From Achatina immaculata (lineage: Eukaryota > Mollusca > Gastropoda > Stylommatophora > Achatinidae): a stretch of DNA of 64,000 nucleotides. Position numbers and translations under genes: made by a program. Every line of letters starts with the position of its first letter. Position 1 is the first letter of the stretch. The stretch spans positions 2,809,031 through 2,873,030 of the forward strand of contig CM019713.1 in assembly GCA_009760885.1 (NCBI GenBank), given 5' to 3'. The notes below the pieces were generated by a model. The model saw only the letters and a list, made by a program, of their open reading frames with translations, ran no database searches and had not been told where the DNA came from. This document shows, piece by piece, positions 42,728-54,588 of the stretch.

Positions 42728-45700
42728 TTTTGCTTCCGGATGATGCAAAAGATGGCGAGAGCTTTTCAACGCTCTTGCCGGCATACTATCATATGAATCC
42801 TTTGCGTCGACAAATATCGTAAAAAGGGAGTTGGGCATAAGGCCAACAACATTATCCTGAGATCCATCTAGAGGAAAACACCAGCCGTTACGGAAACTTG
42901 CAATAAAATCAATCGAGCACCGAGGATACCAGCTCAGACAAGACCAGACAAAAACAACAAGAACATATTCATCGGCCCTAAAAATGTGACAAAAATCGGA
43001 TTCTGGAATGTAAGAACAATCGCCGCACTATCAAAAAGTGCTCAGGTAATCCAAGAAATGGATAGATGAAACTTAGACGTCCTGGGAATCAGTGAAATGC
43101 GATGGCCAGAAGGAGGGAAAAGATGGACGGGGAACCCTAAGTTAATCATACATTCAGGCAGAGACGATGGGAAATATCAAGAAGGAGTAGGAACAAGTAT
43201 GCCAGCCGCGGCAGAATGGGAACTAGCGTATATTAAGAGCACGATTCCAAATAAGGCACGGAAGAATGACAATCATACAATGTCATGCACCCACGAACGA
43301 TGCAGATGATGAAATAAAAGACAATTTCTATAACCAACTACAACAACTCATTAACAAAGTCCCTAAACACGACATCCTAATTGCTATGGGGGACTTCAAC
43401 GCCAAGGTAGGAAAAGATAACACCGACGTTGAAAAAGTAATGGAGAAAGATGGGATTGATATGGTAAATCAGAACGGAGAAAGATTCATTGAATTATGTC
43501 TAACAGAGGGCATGGTCATTGGAGGAACAATATTTCCACACAAAGAGATACATAAAACAACATGGATATGTCCAGATAATAGAACCAGAAATCAGATAGA
43601 CCATTTTCGTATTAGAAAGCAATTCAGAACATCCCTGATAGATATAAGAGCATACAGAGGTGTCACTAGTGATCACAATATGTGTATAGGGAAAATAAGA
43701 CTAAAACTGACAAGACAGCACAGGAAAGCAATACTCAGAAAGATAAACAGTCAAAGTCTACAAGACGAAAATACTAAGAGTAATTTTAACGTGGAACTTA
43801 CCAAACATTTCACTGCATTCAGTGAGGTAGAGGAGACAGATATAGATGAATTATGGTATTCTTACTGCACAGTCATAATTACAGCAACTAAAACAAGTGC
43901 TTGATTGCAAACAACAAGCAGAAAAGCATGGATATCAGATAACACATGGAAATCCATACATGAAAGACGAGCAGAAAAATTAGCCATTTTGAATGTAAAG
44001 ACAGATCTTGGAAAAGGTTTGGCAAAAGCAACATAAAAGAATAGACAATACAGTAAAAAGTTCAGCTAGAAGGGATAAAGAGAATACATGGACAATATGG
44101 TGAAAGAAGCGGAGAAGGCAGCAAAAACAGGAGACAGCAAAACTTTATATAACATACAAAAGAGGCTAACAGGTACTATTACATCTAAATAAAGACCAAT
44201 CCTTAGCAAAACTGGCGCACTATTAACATCAATAAAGGTCAAAACCAAAGATGGGCTGAACACTTCCAAGAAATACTTAATCGACCACACCCAAAAGAAT
44301 TGATAGACCTTGAAACTAACTTACCATACCACAACTAAATGCAAACCTAGATGAAATTACATTACATGAAATTGAAACATCACTGAATCTGATGGCTAAC
44401 AACAACAACAATGCTGCAGGTGAAGATGAAATAACAGCCGAAACGTTAAAAGCTATTAACCGTGACAACATGAACCAATTACAGAAAATGTTTAATAAAG
44501 TTTGGAAAGAAGAAAAGTCCCTTCTAAATGGAAAAAAGGAATCATTGTTAAAATACCAACAAAAAAAAAGGCAACCTTAGTGATTGCAATAACTGGAGAG
44601 GAGTAACCTTAATATCAGTTGTGTCAAAACTATTTTGCAAAGTTATTCTGAGCAGAAGTAAAGGTATAGTGGATGTTGCAATGAGAGAAGAATAAGCAGG
44701 ATTTCCAAAAGGAGGAAGCTGTCTCGACCAGATCTTTACTCTAAGAATAATACTTGAAGAACATATTGAAAAGCAGAAACCATTAATTCTGAACTTCATT
44801 GACTTTTAAAAAAGGCATTTGATAGCATATACATAAATTCACAGTGGAGAATTTTAAGAACATATGGAATACCATCTAAGATTGTCACATCATTAGATAC
44901 CTCTGCAATGGATGTTTGTGCAGTCAACACAGAAGAAGAAATGAGTGAATGGTTCCAGACTGAAACAGGCTTGAAACAAGGATGTATATTATCCCCCTTG
45001 CTTTTTGGAATTGCCATATACTTCATAATGAAAAAAATGCTGCACAGGTAAAACGGGCATTGATTGGGTACATGAGACCTAAGTGGAAGTTCTTGATTTT
45101 GCAGATGACATAACTCTTATCAGTGACAATGTGAAATCAAAGCAAGTAGAAACAGAAACCCTGTCTTCAATGGCTAGCAATATAGGACTTGAAATTAACA
45201 AGAGAAAAACAAAATAATGATACTTCTCATTAACCATTAAGAAAAATATACATAGAAGGAACAGCTGTTGACGAAGAAAACCATTCAGCAATCTCGGCAA
45301 CTACGTAACCAGGATGGTGACACCAGAAAGGAAGTTAGAATTCAATTGAAAAAACAGCATTGACCTCAAGAATCTTGAACATATGGAGTTCAAAAGTTAT
45401 AAGCACAAAAACCAACTTAAGATTATTCAATTCAAATGTAATATGCACCCGCTTGTATGCAATTGAAAGTTGGAAAACAGCTAAAGAAAGAGACAAGAAA
45501 TTAGACTCCTTCGAAAACAAATGCCTAAGGAAAATACTCGGTATAAAGTGGAACGAATTCAGGAACAACGCAGAGATAATACAGCAAACAACAGCCTGTC
45601 TCATGGGTGATCAGAAAAAGAAGATGCACATATGTCGGTCACGTGGTGAGAAGAAACATTCAGAGAATCCCAGAACAAGCTGTCAAGTGGAACACAACAG

Positions 45701-45868
45701 GCAGAAGAAAAAGAGTCGACCACGTAAAACTCTAAAGAGGACATTGTTAAGAGAGGGGAGTTCAGCGGGCATAAAATCCCTTGATGAGGTTGAAAAGCTC
45801 GCCGAGGACAGTAAATCTTGGCGAACTACCATTTGGGCCCTATGTGTCGTTTAGCGCCACGGGAAGTA
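42728..45868 (+). mobile_element. LINE family B, near full length
   Basis: The 5' UTR-like leader starts near 42728. The endonuclease is spread over 43000-43690 (KIGFWNVRT, IIQCHAPTNDADDE, AMGDFNAKVGKDN, DNRTRNQIDH, SDHNMCIGKI). The RT is broken by frameshifts (AAGEDEITAETLKA at 44410, GFPKGGSCLDQIF-like at 44700, ETGLKQGCILS at 44970, FADDITLIS near 45100). The C-terminus runs 45360-45854. Its 43266-43904 frame is the longest intact piece (213 codons). The ATAAGAT tail is lost. Inactive. Confidence 0.9.
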
Positions 45869-45889
45869 TTCTTACACTTAGTAGTAACT

Positions 45890-46040
45890 ATAGCAGTAGC
45901 AACAGCAGCAGCAGCAGCAGCAGCAAGGGTAGTAGTTGTGGTAGTAGTTGGAATAGTATAATCGCAGAATTGTAGTAATAGTAGTAATCGTAGTAATAGC
46001 AATAGTAGTATTGTAATACTAGTAGTAGTAGTGACAGCGG
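45890..46040. repeat. (AGC)n/(TAG)n microsatellite
   Basis: Follows the LINE B 3' end. Confidence 0.9.
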
Positions 46041-46825
46041 TGATGTGGTGGGCCAAGCACTTAATCTTGAATATTACTAAAACATTATAGTTCTCACTAT
46101 ACTGGAACGATCTCTGAAAAGTTTGGAAAAATCTACGTCATCTGACTTGTTTATCGTTCGAGTATCTTCTGTTCTCGCTCCCAATTTACTTTGAGAGATC
46201 TTCCCAATATGGTGATAACGGATACAATCTCAAAGGTCCGTGAGCCTAAAGTGGGAACTTAGTATCTGAAGAAATGGATAAAAGAAAAACATGTTCATGT
46301 GTTTGTTAATTATGACGTGTCAGTATTTGAGAATTAAAGAGTGAGTAGGTAAAAAAAAAACAAATTCCATCTCAAGATGAGAAAGATGTGTGACTAAATC
46401 ACCACATCTACACTACTGTTTTGAGTAGCTTGACCTATAGTTGTTTTGGCACATGATCCTCACAATGAAATATAGCGACAGCAAACCTCCAGATTCTGCG
46501 TTAGTTTATACAACATTTTGATATAACTTGAGTTTTCAGACAATATTTTCTTTTCAAAGTTAATGAACGTTCAAAAGATCAACAGTTAAAAAAAAAAAGA
46601 AATATGAATCCACAGTTTTTCCAGCGACAAACTTGGTTTACTACGCGAAACAGCTGGAACTCTGCCTTGCACACTTTTCTATAACAGAACTAGCAACACA
46701 AACGAAGAGAAATCATAACACTTCGTAAACTCTCTAGTTTATGATCCATTTCCATTGTCCTCTCCTGTCACGTCTCATGCGCGCTTTCTGACATCTTCTA
46801 TTCAGCTCATAATTTTTTTTTCAGA
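46041..46825. other. Unassigned region
   Basis: No gene recognised. Confidence 0.4.
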
Positions 46826-46850
46826 GAGAGAAAGAAAGAGAGAGAGAGAA

Positions 46851-46901
<51 letters not shown>

Positions 46902-46918
46902 AAAAGAGAGATCTTCCT
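46826..46918. repeat. (GA)n microsatellite
   Basis: GA run with AGAAGA interruptions. Confidence 0.95.
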
Positions 46919-47327
46919 AGTAGAGCATCGTGTCCTACACAGTTACACATTCGAAATGAAGAAAATTAACATTAGTGAAAATACGACGATAAAGATGCTG
47001 CAGGATGCTTGAAGTGACTATTTCACTGTCTACTGCATAAGGAATTGACCAAATATAAAAGGTTCAGTACACGGTGGAGACATTTTCAAAACTCGTTAAA
47101 ATATATAATTTGATCTGAATTCGCAAGCAAGACACTTGGAATATGCTACAGAAAGTACAGAAGACGGAATGTAGGAGTGAGTAGACATCAGGAACAATGG
47201 CTAATTGAAAATTTAATATCTGCGACAGATATTTAAGGCAAAGGTACAACTATAATTTCATAGAGCCACACAGGGATTATGGTTTTAATGTACCATATAT
47301 TTTTCGTGACCATTAAACGCACTAGAG

Positions 47328-47549
47328 CAGTGGTTTCCAATCTGTGGACCATGTATCACAAGTGGTTCTCAGGTCATGATCAATAGATCCGCGGCTTCGT
47401 TATCAATTTGGTTTTAAGTCCCATCTACTGAATAAAAGCAGTTAAAGGTTCATAACTTTGCAACATAACATTTAAGATGGTGATCTCCAACTTAAATGTT
47501 GTTGGAAAAGTGGTACTTTGATGTTATAAAAAAAGGTTGGGAACCACTG
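47328..47549. mobile_element. hAT-type MITE
   Basis: Ends CAGTGGTTTCCAATC and its near complement (GGTTGGGAACCACTG). 222 bp, no ORF; no matching 8-bp duplication seen. Same type as 38911-39127. Confidence 0.75.
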
Positions 47550-47741
47550 ATATGGCTGATTGGTCAACATCACCCTGCTCAGCCTCTTAGTCCCAGGCTC
47601 CAAGAAGAATCTGTTATTTATTTCTATAACTGGGTGACTGGGACGTCTCCTGCCGGATTTGATTCCATACCTCATCGTGAGATATACGTCCATAAAATAT
47701 TTCAACATTACACAGTCAAACTAGCTGATGCGACACAGTCT

Positions 47742-47945
47742 TCTGCTTGTTCTTCTTGTTCTTGTTCTTCTTCTTCTTGTTCTTGTTCTTCTTCTTTTTG
47801 TTCTTCTTCTTGTTCTTCTTCTTTTTGTTCTTCTTCTTGTTCTTCTTCTTTTTGTTCTTCTTCTTGTTCTTCTTCTTTTTGTTCTTCTTCTTGTTCTTGT
47901 TCTTGTTCGTCTTGTTCTTGTTCTTCTTCTTCTTCTGCTGTGTTA
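47742..47945. repeat. (TTC/TTG)n microsatellite
   Basis: Higher-order repeats of TTCTTCTTGTTC. Cys/Ser-, Leu/Val- and Phe-rich frames are artefacts. Confidence 0.95.
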
Positions 47946-47949
47946 ACTG

Positions 47950-49787
47950 GATCTAGCTTCAGACATTAGCTTTTGAAAAAAAAAACAAACTATGCAGTCT
48001 TTTTCCTGCCCCCCCCCCCTTTTCCCCCCTACTTTTATCACAATGTAAATCCCAGATCTGGGTTCGGTCTTCTTTGCAGGGGGAGGTAGGGGGCATAACT
48101 GCAGGATTTGCTCTGGAGTCTGGATACCTGTCCTGGATGTGCAAGCAGGAGCACATACCAGGTCGATGCGATGCAGAGTGTTCCTGCGCGTAATCTGAGG
48201 TTGGCCGCTTGTCCTCAGTTCAAGAGTTGCGGCACCCGGTTGTTAGACAGGTGGTTGTGCTGATCATTCCAAAGCTTTCTGGACTGACGATTATATTTTT
48301 TTACTTTGCTGTTTGAGATAGAGCGTTGATGTTGAGGCTGCATGCTACCAGACAAGTAGCTGTCTGTCTGATATTTTCCTTATAACCTTATGCATTAGAG
48401 TTAATATGGATGTGCGAATGCCAGTCATAATAATTTTACATTAGCAATTTAAAATTTTTAAAAAATAAGCACAGAAAAAACTCACCTTCGATTAGTAGGC
48501 AACGTTTAAACTGGCAGTAAGAACAGAAAGCAGTCTGGATCACAGATTTGTCCCTGACCTAAGTCCCAGTGTTTATTTAAGGAGAATGATTCGAGCGATA
48601 TGATAGGTAATATGATGAATGTTTTAAACTAAACATTTGGCTAGATTTAGACACAATCGTATGCTCAATGTCATCTTCTATGTCGTCCTCTGGGCAAACT
48701 TTACATTTTAATAGAGTGATATTAGGCCACGTCATCTTAAGTGCAGGACGATATATGTACATTTAGTGATCGTAGCATTTTCGTATAATATTTTCTTTAA
48801 ATATGTCTCTCTCACAACGCGGGCTTCCAACTTAATGAAATGACAAGCAGGTTTTATCCAAGAGCAAGTCATCAGATTCATACAAGTGGTTCTAGCTCAC
48901 AATATGTTGTGTATCTTTTTCTTGACCTATCAATTACGAATAGGATGTTTTTTGCGGCCGAGGTGTGATGATGTTGAGGGAAAGGCATCATGCCAGATGA
49001 TAAGTTATGCTGCCTATTTTTGCATACTTGCATTATAAATAAAAAGGAAAAGAACATACAGTGGTTATTTTGCAGACTCAAGTGCCATTAGGAAAATAGT
49101 GATCTCTATCCCGCTAGGCAAGCTAGGCCTATCACTGGAGAAACTAAAGAAGAGTTGGAACAAAGAAATATGTAATGATCAACTACAGTTCGCCAAACTG
49201 ATGCAAACAGTCAAGTATGGGCCGATGACCGTTATGCTGCATGTGCTTCCCCCATCCCCATCACGCAGGCCGAGTCATTGCTAATCTTCAAATCTGCAGC
49301 CTCCTGATCAGTTGTTATTCGCCGGTTTTTCCGTACCATTCGTTCCATTTCAGCTTTAGCGTCGGACCTATTAGTAGTGTGAGGCCGTCCAGAGAGAGCT
49401 GCAACCTTTATATTTGACACTCTAGTTTTTAATTTCCGTTACCATTCATATAGCTGTTTAAGATACACATACGTGTCCCCATTCTGTCTCTTCCTTCTGT
49501 TGTGAATATCTGCAGGCTTCTCGCCTTCATTATACAAGGAACTAAAATCTGCAAGCTGTTCTTCTCTCGTGCATGCTTTCAAGGAAACGGTCATCCTTAC
49601 TGTCATCATGACGTCATATTTCCAAAATGGCTGATGTACCTTCGCACACATTTATCTAGCGAGGGATGACATAAACTAATCTTTGACATCTTCTTCACAT
49701 TTACTGATAAAATTAATTTGGTCCTTACTGCCAGTTTCATTTTAGTCTGTATGTTTAACCATTTTATATATATATATATGAGAGATA
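47950..49787. other. Unassigned region
   Basis: A C run near 48010. No gene or known repeat recognised in 1.8 kb; 49100-49285 has a short open frame without recognisable motif. Confidence 0.4.
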
Positions 49788-50068
49788 CATCATCATCATC
49801 ATCATTAAGTGTCGTGACGACTGGCGTTGGCTATTATGCTTCTCCAGAGTAGACGATCCTTCATGCAGGCCATCAGTTCAGTTGGCGATCTCCTCTCACA
49901 CCATCCCATCAGATTGTCTAGTATCATTTCTCTTGGTCTTACTCTTGATCTTCTTCCTTCTATTTTTCCTGTTGTTATATTTTCAATGCCCCCTCTTCTC
50001 ATTGCATGTCCTATGAAAGTACATATTTTTGGACAAGACTTTTTCTATCTCCAACTCTTCTCAAACAA
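49788..50068 (-). mobile_element. LINE family A, 3' end fragment
   Basis: Minus-strand C-terminus matches 59190-59410: CTFIGHAMRRGGIEN, RPREMILDNL, then GWCERRSPTELMACMKDRLL open to the stop. The (ATG)n tail is at 49788-49806. It still has sense codons where the 59-kb copy has two stops. Confidence 0.9.
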
Positions 50069-50228
50069 GAGATACAAGATCCGACAATTAAGTAATGAGA
50101 TCGATTTTATTATGGCCAAGACAAAAATACCATCTATGAAGCAAGGCATTGAATCCAAAAAGACAACCTTCATCTATGATCTGGCAACTTTTCATCACTG
50201 CCCGATAAGCAGATGACAAACAAGCAGC

Positions 50229-50237
50229 CAATTTGTT
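50229..50237. repeat. Target duplication of 1.3-kb element copy 2, left
   Basis: CAATTTGTT, repeated at 51540-51548. Confidence 0.8.
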
Positions 50238-51539
50238 GATCTTCTTCTTCTTCTTCTTCTTCGTTCACTTCTACCACCAAAAACCGCACTGTGAACCTAC
50301 TGAATTCACGCATGTGGTCCTCGTTAGGTCCCGTGGTCCCCTGTGTGGTCCAAAATAGACCACACGAGTTCCACGAAAGGACCACAAGGGGTTCAGAGTA
50401 TCACAGTGCTTTAGCCTGTATTCTTGGTGGGTCTCGGAAGCGGGATTGCGTGACACCGTGGTTTTCATTGCACCAGTTTGGTCTAGGGTTGGACTTTCTC
50501 ACCGGAAGACCTCGACGTGTTTGGAATATCAGTGCATCCCCGCTGGGTGAGAGGCGTTAGCCCACCCAGGCCAGAGTTGGACTTTCTCACCGGAAAACCT
50601 CGACGTGTTTTGAGATACCCGTGTATCACCGCCGGGTGAGAGGTGGTTGCCCATCCAGTCCAGAGTTGGACTTTCTCACCGGAAAACCTCAGCGTGATTA
50701 GGATACGCAGACATCCCCGCCGGGTGAGAGGTGGTTGCCTATCTAGACTTCCCTGGTCCAGTGTCTCCGACTTCAGCATTTTGCGGTCGTGGCCGCTACC
50801 CTTCCTAGTTGTGACCAGGATGGAGCTTTTGTCCAGGAGGACGAATCCTCGCCACTAGTGACTTCTACCCCTGGGTTGAGCCGGTTTAGGCATTTCCCAG
50901 TATGGGCATGTTTGGGACGGGACCGACCTCTAGGGCAGAGGTACTGTGACATTCATAGCCTTCAAGATTCACCCCTGGTATGAGCCGGTTTAGGCAAAAT
51001 TCACCAGTATGGGTGTTTATCAGGCGTTACCGACCTCTAGAGCGGAGGTGGCATGACATGTCTAGCCATCGAGTTCCACCCCTAGTGTGTGCCGGTTTAG
51101 GCATATTTCACCAGTGTAGGTGTATTTCGGACGTAGGCGGCCTCTAGAGCAGAGGTGCCGTGGTATAGCTCTCGTAGCGATACTACTGGACATACCAGGT
51201 TAAACTTCACTTTCCACCACCTTTTCCCATCGGCGCCGCACAGCAACCTTTATTTCCGCATTTACTTCCTTAACCAGGAGGAGCTTCACTCCACGTGCGG
51301 CATTTGAAAAGTCAAGCCAGCAGTGACTTAACCTCTGGGACAAGCCGGTTCATGCATTTCACCCGATATGACTGCACTCAGGACGTGGCCGACCTCCGTG
51401 ATTTGACTGTTTGCTTCGCTTTATTCTTTCAACCACTTTTTCCGCAGTGATGCTGCGCGGCAACCTCATTTGCAAATTTCTTCATTGGCCGGGAAGAGCA
51501 CCGCTCCACGCACGGCAGCTGAAGATCTCGCCAACAGCG
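50238..51539 (-). mobile_element. 1.3-kb non-coding retroelement, copy 2 (inside the mariner)
   Basis: Reverse complement of copies 1 and 3 over the full length. Its 5' end (right side, CGCTGTTGGCGAGATC on the minus strand) coincides with the 5' end seen next to 18S in copy 1. The GAA tail is on the left. A 9-bp duplication flanks it, so it is a complete insertion without rDNA sequence. Confidence 0.9.
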
Positions 51540-51582
51540 CAATTTGTTTATCTAACCAGAGGTGCATTGTTACGTAATCAGC

Positions 51583-52530
51583 ATGGAGCAAAAAGCTAAC
51601 ATTAAATTCTGTTTAAAACTCGGAAAAAGTGCTATTGAGACAGTTGAATTGATGCGAAAGTTTATAGGGATAATTGTTTATCTCGTGCACAGATATTAAG
51701 GTGGTATTCACTATTCAAAAGTGGCGTGAAAACGATTACAAATGTAACTAGACATGGACGCCCAATTTCTGTTAGTAATGATGAACTCATTGTAAAAGTC
51801 AGAGAATGGATAGAAGAAGGTCGTTGTCTGACTGTGAGGATGATGGCAGATGAATTTGGTGTTATCCGATAGCCATTCGTAAAATTTTAATGGAAGATTT
51901 GGGCAAGAAAAAAATTGTTTGCCGGTTTGTACCACATTCGTTGTCTGATGACCAAACACATCAGCATGTTGAGTACGCAAAAGACATCATGAAAATGTGT
52001 CGCAGAAATAAACATTTCTTAAATATGATTGTTGCAGAGGATGAAACATGGATTTTCCGCTATGATCCCACAACGAAACGCCAAAGTGCTCAGTGGAAGT
52101 CATCATCACCACCAAAAGGCAAAAACATTCGTCTTCAAAAGCCAAAAGTGAAGACAATGTTGGTGTGCTTCTACGACAGCAAAGGAGTTATTCACAAAGA
52201 ATTTATTCCAGAAGAATATACTGTGACTGCCAAAGTTAATTTAAGTATTTTGAAACGCCTATTCAAAAGGATTCTTCGATTCTGACCCGATTATTCACCA
52301 CCTGGCAGCTTTTTTTCCCTTCTTCATGATAATGCACTGGCTCACCGGGCGGTAGTTCAACATTAATGTTTGGCCTAAAAACAAGTGTATATTCTCAATC
52401 ATCCACCCTATTCCCCAATTTGTCTCCCTGCGATTATTTTCTATTCACAAAAGAAAGTTATGCGTCAATTAAAGTTACCATTGAAAGGACTCTTCTTTGA
52501 CGATACTGATGACATCCAAAGGGTCGTAAC
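51583..52530 (+). pseudogene. mariner transposase remnant
   Basis: Fragments in several frames: an N-terminal helix-turn-helix region (MEQKANIKFCLKLGKSAIE at 51583), a 132-codon stretch (51890-52285) with VAEDETWIFRYDP (first catalytic Asp), KRQSAQWKS and FYDSKGVIHKEFIP, then LHDNALAH (second Asp, near 52325) and, after frameshifts, a CDYF block (third Asp, near 52435), spacing about DD34D. SETMAR/mariner-like. Inactive by frameshifts. Confidence 0.9.
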
Positions 52531-52543
52531 ATCGAGTTTAAGG

Positions 52544-52558
52544 ACCATACCAAAAGAA
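52544..52558. repeat. SINE target-site duplication, left
   Basis: ACCATACCAAAAGAA, repeated exactly at 52834-52848. Confidence 0.9.
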
Positions 52559-52833
52559 AGATAACAAATATTGTAGGATTAAACCTCGAAAAAATCGTAG
52601 ACAAAGCACTTTAGTGAGACGTGAGAGAAAGAAAAATCACAAGAGAATTACCTGGGATTCGAACACGGACTCCGGTAGGACGAGCAGCCGTCTAGCCACG
52701 AGAGAACCGTGTACTATCGACTTAGCCAACTAGCACACGATTTTTTCGAGGTTTAATCCTACAATATTTGTTATCTTACTTTACCGTACCAAAACCTCGT
52801 AGTTTCCTATTTATAAAAAAATTATTCCTTAAA
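52559..52833 (-). mobile_element. tRNA-like SINE with long internal inverted repeat, inside the mariner
   Basis: A 15-bp target duplication marks it as a retroelement. Minus strand has GTGGCTAGACGGCTG (box A-like) and GTTCGAATCCC (box B). The tRNA-like part is enclosed by a perfect 41-bp inverted repeat (52558-52598 and 52737-52777). Confidence 0.8.
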
Positions 52834-52999
52834 ACCATACCAAAAGAAGAACTGCAGAGGTCGTTCCGGTGTTTGTTATATCGTGCCACTCGCTGAATCA
52901 ATGCACAAGGGGCTTACTTTGAACAAAATACAGGTTATATCTTCAACTTTTTATTTTATTTATGTAATTAGTCTCATTACTTAATTGTCGGACCTTGTA

Positions 53000-53754
53000 T
53001 GTATATACAACGATTAGAAATACAGACTAGATGAAACTGGTAGTAAGATTCAAATTAATTTTATCAGTAAACTTGAAGAAGTGTCAACGCTTGGTTTATA
53101 AGAAATATATGAGCGTATTTAAAATACACAAAGTGTTTCAGCGCTTATCTTTGGTAGCCGTAAAAAAAAGTGGTTTATACAGTTCATGTATGACAATTCT
53201 AATTATGAAGACTACTGCTTTTCCGACATTAATTGGGTATGGAAGTTCAAATAAGGAAAGATTTATACTGGGCAGGGTCATATCCTGGGTGCTGCAGCTG
53301 GAGCTGTAGTTAAATCAAGGTAAGAGAAACGCCCCAACAATACGGGCTAGTAAAAACATAAATGACAGAGAAGAAAAATTGGCAAGAAACCAATCGAACC
53401 ATTAATTACAGAAGCATAAATTAGAGAAAAATAGTTCACAAACGAACAAGGGAATTCCATACATTTTTAAATGTTGATACCAGTGTATTTGCCAGTTACC
53501 CAGTGTCCTATATATATAAAAGTGGCTTTACTGTCCAGGGCATACAGGAGTACACGGCAGTGATGTGGCAGACAGACAAGCTGGACAGGCTAAAATAAAT
53601 GCCAGACTGTCAACGGACAGGGGGACATTTCTAAAGCTGTATTGGAAAGACTGCGGGAAAATGAAGAGCGGGAATGGAAAAACAACGTAGCCGTGAAGAT
53701 ACTGCTGGCGCTAGGACAAACTAAACATGCTGGAATAAAATCAGAACTGTGCGT
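53000..53754. other. Unassigned region
   Basis: No gene recognised. Confidence 0.4.
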
Positions 53755-54130
53755 CAGAAAACGCATGGTGAACAACCAACATCTGACAGGAACTACTAGC
53801 AAACATAATCTTGGATGGATGCTGCGGCTTGCAGGGGAGCATAAATGGAGGTGTCCCGAATGCAGTGAAGCCCGGAGTCTGAACTTTGAACTCTGAACCT
53901 TTGCATTCTCTGTGCGTTAGCACGTAACGTTACATTGAGTTTTTGTGTTTTTTTTAACCGAAAAGACAGCTTGATGTACTAAATGACACGTGTATTCCAG
54001 ATTACAGTAAAATGTCTTCCCCACAGTTTATCTAAAGATATCCTCCTCAGTGCCGATACACACACAGATATACACCCACACCCACGCACTCGCACATACA
54101 CATAGAAGTTGCACAGCGCTTCCGTTCTAT
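53755..54130. repeat. Duplicated block Q, copy 2
   Basis: Matches 33760-34880 without the LINE E piece and without ~490 bp of extra DNA: GAACAACCAACATCTGACAGG, GCTGCGGCTTGCAGGGGAGC, TTAGCACGTAACGTTA, AGATTACAGTAAAATGTCTT. Confidence 0.75.
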
Positions 54131-54429
54131 TAAGGTATATTAGTGTGGCTATGAGGGTCCCTGTGAATAAGGAGTTGTCCCAATAAGCAGGCGCGGACCA
54201 ACTGGCGGTAGACTCAGAGAGCGAAGTGGGGTAGTAGGTGGCTCTACTACTCCTATAAAGTGCCTCAGGTGCTCAGTGAAGGGAATACCAGGCGGGTCAG
54301 AGGCGCCTTAAAACCTCTTGCTCCCGCTGCTTTGCGGGTAGGGCAGGGAGTCCAAAGGCTAGCGGAGAGTCCGTACACAAACCGACAGAAGGCAACGGGA
54401 AACCACTGTTGTAGTTCCCAAGAATAGTT

Positions 54430-54588
54430 ATGCTTGAACAGAACAATCGATTCATCATGAACGACGTTAATGGATGTTCCTCTCGAACAGCCTCGTCCGG
54501 TAGGGCAGCTCACGAGCCACAGGTGAGGCCAGATCGTTTTCAAGCTACTGGTGGCAAAACTAACAAGTTCAAAATAGCAACACGGAAT
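54430..54588 (+). pseudogene. LINE A ORF, N-terminal part before the nested element
   Basis: Open from Met at 54430 to KFKIATRN, the lead-in to the endonuclease. The frame continues on the far side of LINE C at 56605 (TTWNIRTL), where the duplicated target restores the reading. Confidence 0.75.

Larger units (their letters stand above)
50075..52997 (+). mobile_element. mariner element with two nested retroelements
   Basis: Terminal inverted repeats CAAGATCCGACAATTAAGTA at the left and its complement (one change, CAAGGTCC) at the right, each next to a TA dinucleotide (50073-50074 and 52998-52999), the mariner target. Total 2923 bp. Removing the insertions at 50238-51539 and 52559-52833 leaves about 1.3 kb, the usual mariner size. 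The transposase is broken. Confidence 0.95.

Noticed and set aside
47496..47969. Cys/Ser-rich protein
   Set aside because: The Cys/Ser part is the TTC/TTG repeat, open in three frames; the front part overlaps a MITE end.
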